64,000 nt of DNA from contig NZ_JADKSH010000003.1 in assembly GCF_015350795.1 (NCBI RefSeq), positions 372,001 to 436,000 of the forward strand, written 5' to 3'. This document shows, piece after piece, positions 58,637-64,000 of this stretch. Each line of letters opens with the position of its first letter. Within the stretch, counting starts at the first letter, position 1. Under the pieces are notes generated by a model. The model was given only the letters and a program-made list of their open reading frames with translations. It searched no databases and was not told the DNA's origin. A program made the position numbers and the translations under genes. Source of the stretch: Microbacterium sp. VKM Ac-2870. GTDB taxonomy: Bacteria; Actinomycetota; Actinomycetes; Actinomycetales; Microbacteriaceae.

Positions 58637-60090
58637 TCGCCGCCGACCAGATCCTCATCGCCACGCGCTCGCCGCTGCTCGGGCTCGCCGAGGCGATCGC
58701 CACCGCCGCCTACATCGTCGCCGCCCTGCTGTTCATCCTCGCGCTCGCGGGCCTCAGCAAGCAGGAAACCGCGCGCCGCGGGATCGTCTACGGCATCGCG
58801 GGGATGGCGATCGCGCTCGTCGCGACCTTCCTGCTCGTGCTCGCCAACGGCTCGCTCGTGCCCGATGGCGTCACGGCGACACTGGGCACCGTGCTGCTCG
58901 TCGCCGCCGTCCTCGTCGGTGGGGCGATCGGGCTGTGGCGGGCGCGCGTCGTCGAGATGACCGGCATGCCCGAGCTCATCGCGCTGCTGCACTCCTTTGT
59001 GGGCCTCGCCGCCGTGCTCGTCGGCTGGAACGGCCACCTCTACGCCGAGGGGATCACCCCCGAACTGGTCGGCATCCATCACGGCGAGGTGTTCATCGGC
59101 GTCTTCATCGGCGCCGTCACCTTCACCGGGTCGATCGTGGCCTTCCTGAAGCTGTCGGGGCGGATGTCGTCGAAGCCCCTCATGCTGCCCGGCAAGAACG
59201 CCCTCAACATCGGTGCCCTGGTGCTGTTCGTTGCGCTCACCGCCTGGTACGTGGTGACGCCGTCGATCTGGCTGCTCATCGCCGTGACGGTACTGGCCCT
59301 CGCACTCGGCTGGCACCTCGTCGCCTCCATCGGCGGCGGTGACATGCCGGTCGTCGTCTCGATGCTCAACAGCTACTCCGGCTGGGCCGCGGCCGCCGCC
59401 GGCTTCCTGCTGAACAACGACCTGCTCATCGTCACGGGCGCCCTCGTGGGCTCCTCGGGCGCCTACCTGTCGTACATCATGTGCAAGGCGATGAACCGGT
59501 CGTTCCTCTCGGTGATCGCCGGCGGGTTCGGCATCGAGGCTCCCCGCAGCACCGACGCCGAGGAGGGCGAGCACCACGAGACGGATGCCGCGGCCGTCGC
59601 CGAACTCCTCCGCGACGCCCGGTCGGTCATCATCACCCCCGGCTACGGCATGGCGGTCGCGCAGGCACAGTACCCCGTCGCCGACCTCACGAAGCGGCTG
59701 CGCGAAAGGGGCGTCGAGGTGCGCTTCGGCATCCACCCCGTCGCCGGGCGCCTGCCGGGCCACATGAACGTGCTCCTGGCCGAGGCCAAAGTGCCGTACG
59801 ACATCGTGCTGGAGCTCGATGAGATCAACGACGACTTCGCCGACACCGACGTCGTGCTCGTGATCGGGGCGAACGACACCGTCAACCCGGCCGCGGCGGA
59901 GGACCCGGGCTCGCCCATCGCCGGCATGCCGGTGCTGCACGTGTGGGAGGCGCGGAGCGTCATCGTGTTCAAGCGGTCGATGGCCTCGGGCTACGCCGGC
60001 GTGCAGAACCCGCTGTTCTTCCGCGACAACACGCAGATGCTCTTCGGTGACGCCAAGCAGCGGGTGGAGGACATCCTCCGGGCGATGTGA
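58633..60090 (+). CDS. pntB: NAD(P) transhydrogenase subunit beta
   Basis: A 485-aa subunit with nine transmembrane helices (domain II), including [20 protein letters not shown] and the proton-channel His in that helix, and [20 protein letters not shown]. The NADP(H)-binding domain III begins near 305 ([20 protein letters not shown]) and has [34 protein letters not shown] and [21 protein letters not shown] 58633 overlaps the pntA stop (GTGA). With PntA it forms a membrane NADPH-generating transhydrogenase. Confidence 0.97.
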   Translation: MIAADQILIATRSPLLGLAEAIATAAYIVAALLFILALAGLSKQETARRGIVYGIAGMAIALVATFLLVLANGSLVPDGVTATLGTVLLVAAVLVGGAIGLWRARVVEMTGMPELIALLHSFVGLAAVLVGWNGHLYAEGITPELVGIHHGEVFIGVFIGAVTFTGSIVAFLKLSGRMSSKPLMLPGKNALNIGALVLFVALTAWYVVTPSIWLLIAVTVLALALGWHLVASIGGGDMPVVVSMLNSYSGWAAAAAGFLLNNDLLIVTGALVGSSGAYLSYIMCKAMNRSFLSVIAGGFGIEAPRSTDAEEGEHHETDAAAVAELLRDARSVIITPGYGMAVAQAQYPVADLTKRLRERGVEVRFGIHPVAGRLPGHMNVLLAEAKVPYDIVLELDEINDDFADTDVVLVIGANDTVNPAAAEDPGSPIAGMPVLHVWEARSVIVFKRSMASGYAGVQNPLFFRDNTQMLFGDAKQRVEDILRAM

Positions 60091-60111
60091 CCCGGGCGCG
60101 AGCGCGTCGGC

Positions 60112-60209
60112 GTTCCGTATTCAGTCTGGTTGCCACCCGGGCGGGCGACGCGCCGCGCCAAGACGGGGTCGACGCGGGATGCCGCGGCCACGGAGACTGA
60201 ATACGGAAC
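60112..60209. repeat. 16-bp perfect inverted repeat spaced by 66 bp
   Basis: GTTCCGTATTCAGTCT (60112-60127) and AGACTGAATACGGAAC (60194-60209) are exact reverse complements. The interior is GC-rich and includes GGATGCCGCGG. It lies between pntB and xthA and may be a mobile-palindrome footprint or a terminator. Confidence 0.7.
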
Positions 60210-60329
60210 AGCGCGACGCCACCACCGGGCCGCGACGGCCGCCCGGATCGCCCAGCGGCGAACGCTGCGGCGAGCGGCGAGCGGCGAGCGGGAGAGCCGC
60301 ACCCGCGCGAAGACGTCGGCGCGGGCCAA

Positions 60330-60335
60330 TACGCT
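60330..60335 (+). promoter_or_regulatory. -10 hexamer TACGCT, leaderless start of xthA
   Basis: The spacer GGATGCC precedes ATG 60343. Confidence 0.55.
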
Positions 60336-60342
60336 GGATGCC

Positions 60343-61182
60343 ATGCGCATCGCCACCTGGAACGTCAACTCGATCCGCGCCCGCGTCGTCCGTACGGTCG
60401 ACTTCGCCGTCCGCGAGGGCATCGACGTGCTGGCGATGCAGGAGATCAAGTGCAAGCCGGAGCAGTTCCCGTACGAAGCGTTCGAGGATGCCGGGTACAC
60501 GGTCGAAGCCCACGGGCTCAACCAGTGGAACGGCGTCGCGATCGCCAGCCGCGATCCGCTGGAGAACGTGCAGATCGGCTTCCCGAACATGCCCGGATTC
60601 GCGAAGGGACACGACGGCCCGGGAGCACCGCTGGAGGCCCGTGCGCTTGGCGCGACGATCGGCGGGGTGGAGGTGTGGAGTCTGTACGTACCCAACGGCC
60701 GTGGGCTCGACGACCCGCACTACCGCTACAAGCTCGACTGGCTCGAGGCCCTTCGCGGATACACCGCCGACACGCTCGCTGCCGACCCCGACCGAGCGCT
60801 CGCGCTCACCGGCGACTTCAACATCGCCCCCACGGATGCCGACAACGGCGACCCCACCGTGGTCGAAGGCGCGACCACTCATGTGTCCCCGCCCGAGCGC
60901 GCGGCGTTCCAGGCGCTGCTCGACGCGGGCCTGAGCGACACGGTGCGTCCGCTCGTTCCCACGGGGTACACCTACTGGGACTACAAGCAGTTGCGCTTTC
61001 CCCGCAACGAAGGCCTGCGCATCGACTTCATCCTCGGCTCGCACGCCTTCGCCGACGCGGTGACCGCGGCATCCATCCATCGCGACGAGCGCAAGGGCGA
61101 GATCCCCAGCGACCACGTTCCGGTGGTCGTCGACCTCGACCTCGACGGTCCGGACGACGACGATCGACCCATGATCTGGTGA
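60343..61182 (+). CDS. xthA: exodeoxyribonuclease III
   Basis: A 279-aa AP endonuclease/3'-5' exonuclease for base-excision repair. Catalytic motifs are TWNVNSIRAR (Asn), MQEIKCKPEQ (metal-binding Glu), YVPNGRGLDDPHYRYK (Tyr/Asn), TGDFNIAPTDAD (Asp and Asn), LRIDFILGS (Asp) and SDHVPVVVD (Asp-His). The length is standard. ATG 60343 starts directly with MRIATWN. Convergent with the VOC gene across repeat family 1 copy D. Confidence 0.96.
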   Translation: MRIATWNVNSIRARVVRTVDFAVREGIDVLAMQEIKCKPEQFPYEAFEDAGYTVEAHGLNQWNGVAIASRDPLENVQIGFPNMPGFAKGHDGPGAPLEARALGATIGGVEVWSLYVPNGRGLDDPHYRYKLDWLEALRGYTADTLAADPDRALALTGDFNIAPTDADNGDPTVVEGATTHVSPPERAAFQALLDAGLSDTVRPLVPTGYTYWDYKQLRFPRNEGLRIDFILGSHAFADAVTAASIHRDERKGEIPSDHVPVVVDLDLDGPDDDDRPMIW

Positions 61183-61184
61183 CG

Positions 61185-61240
61185 GCGTTTCGACTCGCTG
61201 CGCGCGCTCAACGATCGGGGACTCCTGCGCTCGCTCAACG
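61185..61240 (-). repeat. dispersed repeat family 1, copy D (with partial second unit)
   Basis: The reverse unit GCGTTTCGACTCGCTGCGCG followed by CGCTCAACGATC (61185-61216) is followed by a partial unit TGCGCTCGCTCAACG (61226-61240). It lies between convergent xthA and the VOC gene. Confidence 0.7.
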
Positions 61241-61257
61241 GCAGGGAGGGTGCCCGT

Positions 61258-61674
61258 TCACTCCGCAGGCGGGCCCTGCTCGGCCGCGGTGGGGTCCATG
61301 TAGAGGAAGCCGAGGCTGTTGCCGTCGGGATCGTCGAGGTCGCGGCTGTACATGAAGCCGTAGTCCTGCGCGGGACCGGGCTCGGTGCCGCCCGCCGCGA
61401 GACCGGCCTCGACGATCTCGTCGACATCGGCTCGGGAATCGCGGGAGAACGACAGGGATGCCTGGGCCCACTCCTTCGGCTCCCCCACCGGCTTCTGGGT
61501 GAACGTCGCGAAGAACTCCCGCGTGAGCACCATGAAGAAGATCTCGTCCGACCAGACGACGCACGCCGCGTTCTCGTCGGTGAAGTTCGGGTTGATGTCG
61601 CAGCCGAGCGCGCGGTAAAACGCCATGCTGCGTTCGAGGTCGGTGGTCGGGATGTTCACGAAGATGCTCGTCAT
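61258..61674 (-). CDS. VOC family (glyoxalase-like) protein
   Basis: A 138-aa protein with two beta-alpha-beta-beta-beta repeats. It begins SIFVNIPTTDLERSMAFYRA, has DENAACVVWSDEIFFMVLTR in the first module and ends YSRDLDDPDGNSLGFLYMDP, where the conserved Asp-Gly-Asn and late Asp/Glu residues sit. Members are dioxygenases, isomerases or resistance proteins; none can be singled out. It is a stand-alone gene upstream of, and divergent from, the sensor kinase gene. Confidence 0.9.
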   Translation of the reverse strand: MTSIFVNIPTTDLERSMAFYRALGCDINPNFTDENAACVVWSDEIFFMVLTREFFATFTQKPVGEPKEWAQASLSFSRDSRADVDEIVEAGLAAGGTEPGPAQDYGFMYSRDLDDPDGNSLGFLYMDPTAAEQGPPAE

Positions 61675-61758
61675 ACCCAGAGCATGCACGCTGGCGGCCT
61701 CGGCGTCGAGACCCCTGCGCTCCGCCGCACGGGGGATGCCGCGGCCACACGCTCGCCC

Positions 61759-61764
61759 TAGCGT
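61759..61764 (+). promoter_or_regulatory. -10 hexamer TAGCGT, leaderless start of sensor kinase
   Basis: The spacer AGAGGG precedes ATG 61771. Confidence 0.55.
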
Positions 61765-61770
61765 AGAGGG

Positions 61771-63027
61771 ATGAGGACGACCGATCTCGAGCGCCCGATG
61801 ACCGCCGAGCAGCGGCGCGGCGATGCCTGGCTCGCGGTGGGCCTGCTGCTCAGCGCCATCATCAGCGCCTGGCTCGGTAAGGTCGCCGGCTTCTATGGAG
61901 AGAACACCCCCGCGTTCGGGTGGGCGCTCGTCTACGTCGCAGCTCTGACGCTGCCCCTCGCGCTGCGCCGCCGGTATCCCGAGCTGACGCTCATCGTGGT
62001 CGCGCTCACCTTCTTCGTCGGCGTGTCGGCGCGTATCCCCGAGGTCTACGTCAGCAACGTGGCGATCTTCATCGCGATGTACACCGTGGGCGCGTGGGTG
62101 CCCGACCGGCGGCGCGCGACGATCGTTCGTCTCGCCGTCATCGCCGGCATGTTCATCTGGTTGCTCGTGGTGACCTTCCAGGCGGCGATCGATCCCGACG
62201 GCGCTGGCCCCTCCCGGGCGGGCCTGTTCTCGCCGTTCGCCGCGTGGATGATCATCCAGTTCTTGGTGAACGCGGCTTTCTTCGGCGGGGCGTACTTCTT
62301 CGGCGAGAAGGCCTGGGCGGACGCTCGTTCGCGCGCCGTGCTCCAGGAGCGCACATTCGAACTCGAGCGCGAGCGGGAGCTGACCGCGGCGCAAGCCGTG
62401 GCGCTCGATCGCGTGCGCATCGCTCGCGAACTGCACGACGTCGTGGCTCACCACGTGTCGGCGATGGGCGTGCAGGCGGGGGCGGCTCGCACGGTGCTCG
62501 ACGCCGATCCGACCGCGGCCCGCGCCGCGTTGGTCACCGTCGAGTCGTCGGCGCGCGAAGCCCTGACCGAGCTGCGTCAGCTGCTCGAAACTCTCCGCAC
62601 GCCCGACGCCGACACCCCGGCCGCCTCGACCGTGCGCGTGGACTCGCTTCCCGAACTCATCGCCCACGCCAACGACAACGGCCTGCCGACCACGTTCTCC
62701 GTCGTCGGTGAGCCCGTCGAACTTCCTGAACTCGTGCAGGTGAACCTCTACCGCATCGCCCAAGAAGCGCTCACCAATGCCCGACGGCACGGCGGGCCGG
62801 ATGCCGCGGCGGATGTCCGTCTGCGCTTCGACGACGGCTTCGTCGAACTCGAGGTCGCCAACAGCGGTCGCGAGCATGTCGCCGGACGCGCGGGGCTGGG
62901 CATCGTCGGCATGCGCGAACGCGCTGCGGCATCGGGCGGATCACTCGAAGCCGGCCCTCGCGGACGCGGCGGCTTCCTCGTGCGGGTGCGCGTGCCGGCA
63001 CCGCACTCGAGCGGAGCGACATCGTGA
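61771..63027 (+). CDS. sensor histidine kinase, NarL/DesK type
   Basis: A 418-aa membrane kinase. Five to six helices cover residues 20-178, followed by a short coiled-coil (ERTFELERERELTAAQAVAL). The HisKA_3 dimerisation motif RIARELHDVVAHHVSAMGVQ carries the phosphorylated H222. The ATPase domain has NLYRIAQEALTNARRHG (N box) and AGLGIVGMRERAAASGGS (G box). The sensor part has no extracytoplasmic domain, so it probably senses the membrane. Overlaps the response regulator gene by four bases. Confidence 0.94.
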   Translation: MRTTDLERPMTAEQRRGDAWLAVGLLLSAIISAWLGKVAGFYGENTPAFGWALVYVAALTLPLALRRRYPELTLIVVALTFFVGVSARIPEVYVSNVAIFIAMYTVGAWVPDRRRATIVRLAVIAGMFIWLLVVTFQAAIDPDGAGPSRAGLFSPFAAWMIIQFLVNAAFFGGAYFFGEKAWADARSRAVLQERTFELERERELTAAQAVALDRVRIARELHDVVAHHVSAMGVQAGAARTVLDADPTAARAALVTVESSAREALTELRQLLETLRTPDADTPAASTVRVDSLPELIAHANDNGLPTTFSVVGEPVELPELVQVNLYRIAQEALTNARRHGGPDAAADVRLRFDDGFVELEVANSGREHVAGRAGLGIVGMRERAAASGGSLEAGPRGRGGFLVRVRVPAPHSSGATS

Positions 63028-63734
63028 ACGATCCCGTGCGGGTCCTGCTGGTCGACGACCATGCCGTCATGCGGGCGGGATTCCGCATGATCCTCGAGGC
63101 ACAGACCGATATCACCGTCGTCGGAGAGGCGAGCACGGGCGCGGAGGCGATGACCGCGGCATCCGCGTTGCACCCCGACGTGATCTGTATGGACGTGCAG
63201 ATGCCCGATATGGACGGCCTCGAAGCCACTCGCCGTATCGTCGCCGACCCGTCGACCGATGCCGTCGTCGTGATCGTCACGACCTTCGACCGCGACGACT
63301 ATCTGTTTCAGGCGCTCCACGCCGGCGCGAGCGGATTCCTCCTCAAGAACGCCGGACCGGAGGAACTGATCACCGCTGTGCGCGTGGCGGCCGCCGGCGA
63401 GGCGCTGCTGGCACCCGCCGTCACCCGCCGTGTGATCGCGAAGTTCGCGTCGTCGACACCCGATCCGCACGCCGCAGCATCCGGCACCGAGGCTGTCGGC
63501 GGCGAGCCGACACGCCTCGCCGCACCGCGCGCGCCGCTGCCCGTCGAGCTCACCGAGCGTGAGACGGAGGTTCTGCGCCTGCTGGCCGAGGCGCACAGCA
63601 ATGCCGAGATCGCCTCAGCGCTCTACATCGGCGAAGCGACCGTGAAGACCCACGTGTCGAACGTCCTGCAGAAGCTCGGCGCCCGCGACCGCGTCGCCGC
63701 GGTCGTCTACGCGCACCGTCACGGCCTCACCTGA
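63024..63734 (+). CDS. LuxR/NarL-family response regulator
   Basis: A 236-aa regulator. The receiver domain has the acidic pair LLVDDHAVMR, phospho-acceptor D57 (VICMDVQMPD), the Thr in VTTFDRDDY and Lys in GFLLKNAGPEEL. After a Pro/Ala/Gly-rich linker at about 138-172, the HTH follows (ELTERETEVLRLLAEAHSNA then EIASALYIGEATVKTHVSNV). GTG 63024 overlaps the kinase stop (GTGA). Target genes are not evident in the window. Confidence 0.95.
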   Translation: MNDPVRVLLVDDHAVMRAGFRMILEAQTDITVVGEASTGAEAMTAASALHPDVICMDVQMPDMDGLEATRRIVADPSTDAVVVIVTTFDRDDYLFQALHAGASGFLLKNAGPEELITAVRVAAAGEALLAPAVTRRVIAKFASSTPDPHAAASGTEAVGGEPTRLAAPRAPLPVELTERETEVLRLLAEAHSNAEIASALYIGEATVKTHVSNVLQKLGARDRVAAVVYAHRHGLT

Positions 63735-63775
63735 CCTGCGGCGCGAGCCGCGCTCCGGTCGTCTCTCGAGTCGTG

Positions 63776-64000
63776 TCAGCCGCGGACGGCGACGGGAACC
63801 GAGCCGGTCGCCGTGCCGAGCGCGATGCGCTCGCGCAGGGCTGCGAGGGTGGCGTCGGGGCGCCACAGAGCGACCAAGCTCCACCCGAACAGACCGACCA
63901 GCAGCACGTTGCGCGCGAGCAGCACACCCGCGGCGAAGGGGTGCGCGTCGATCAGCGGCAGGTAGAGCACCGGGAAGACGAGCGTCGTCAAGAAGCACGT
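63776..64000 (-). CDS. membrane protein, C-terminal 74 residues (5' end beyond window)
   Basis: The minus-strand frame is open from the window edge to TGA at 63776. It shows two hydrophobic stretches (TLVFPVLYLPLIDA and VLLARNVLLVGLFGWSLVAL) and an ALRERIALGTATGSVPVAVR tail. It is convergent with the response regulator gene. Too little is visible to name a family. Confidence 0.55.
   Translation of the reverse strand, partial: TCFLTTLVFPVLYLPLIDAHPFAAGVLLARNVLLVGLFGWSLVALWRPDATLAALRERIALGTATGSVPVAVRG

Overview
The window is GC-rich DNA (about 70% by eye) with G/C-ending codons, many GTG starts, four-base ATGA/GTGA gene overlaps and a strong GGATGCC/GGCATCC signature. Together with the gene content this points to an actinobacterium of the family Microbacteriaceae, most likely Microbacterium (inference, no search run). 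It is ordinary chromosome: about 63 protein genes, one small RNA of the 6C family, two broken genes, several short intergenic repeat families, and one AT-richer insertion. No tRNA, rRNA, CRISPR array, transposase or prophage core genes were seen.

Layout. 1-9.1 kb: LssY-C protein, 3-hydroxyisobutyryl-CoA hydrolase, ABC exporter, acetyl xylan esterase, hemD, a three-gene envelope cassette (YtxH-like, holin-X, DUF3618) and hemY. 9.2-17.1 kb: a large AfsR-type ATPase regulator facing a DrrAB-type exporter, then a divergent pair of citrate synthases, one fused to a DNA-binding domain, and an HhH-GPD repair protein. 17.2-24 kb: GNAT, glycyl-tRNA synthetase, then an NAD-themed group (NadM-like/methyltransferase fusion, NrtR, SPFH protein, NAD-kinase-like protein). 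24-34 kb: sugar porter, DUF5996, DUF4239, a frameshifted DUF4870 gene, flotillin, NSAR/OSBS enolase, 6C RNA, the ohrR-ohr peroxide module and a second GNAT. 34-46 kb: DHA2-type and peptide transporters, purU, an M13 peptidase coupled to a beta-lactamase-fold protein without its catalytic residues, MATE exporter, TrmH-family methylase, and mntH-mntR. 46-52.6 kb: SDR, HAD phosphatase coupled to a LacI regulator, and a sugar transporter plus two esterases behind a LacI-type operator. 53-60 kb: MmyB-type regulator, methyltransferase, an AT-rich secreted-toxin-like/immunity-like island with a rearranged methyltransferase remnant, pyrE and pntAB. 60-64 kb: xthA, VOC protein, a NarL-type two-component system and a truncated membrane gene.

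Two themes stand out. First, over twenty genes carry a TANNNT-like hexamer ending exactly 6 or 7 bases before the start codon with no Shine-Dalgarno sequence, the signature of leaderless mRNAs; this also helps choose starts. Second, several loci combine familiar folds in unusual ways: a citrate synthase body on a DNA-binding head with its second catalytic His changed to Gln, an NMN-adenylyltransferase-like domain fused to a methyltransferase beside an NrtR/SPFH/NAD-kinase-like operon, and an MntR-type box that includes the start codon of mntH. The methyltransferase/pyrE junction records an insertion followed by a 46-bp inversion and a 49-bp deletion in the remnant copy.
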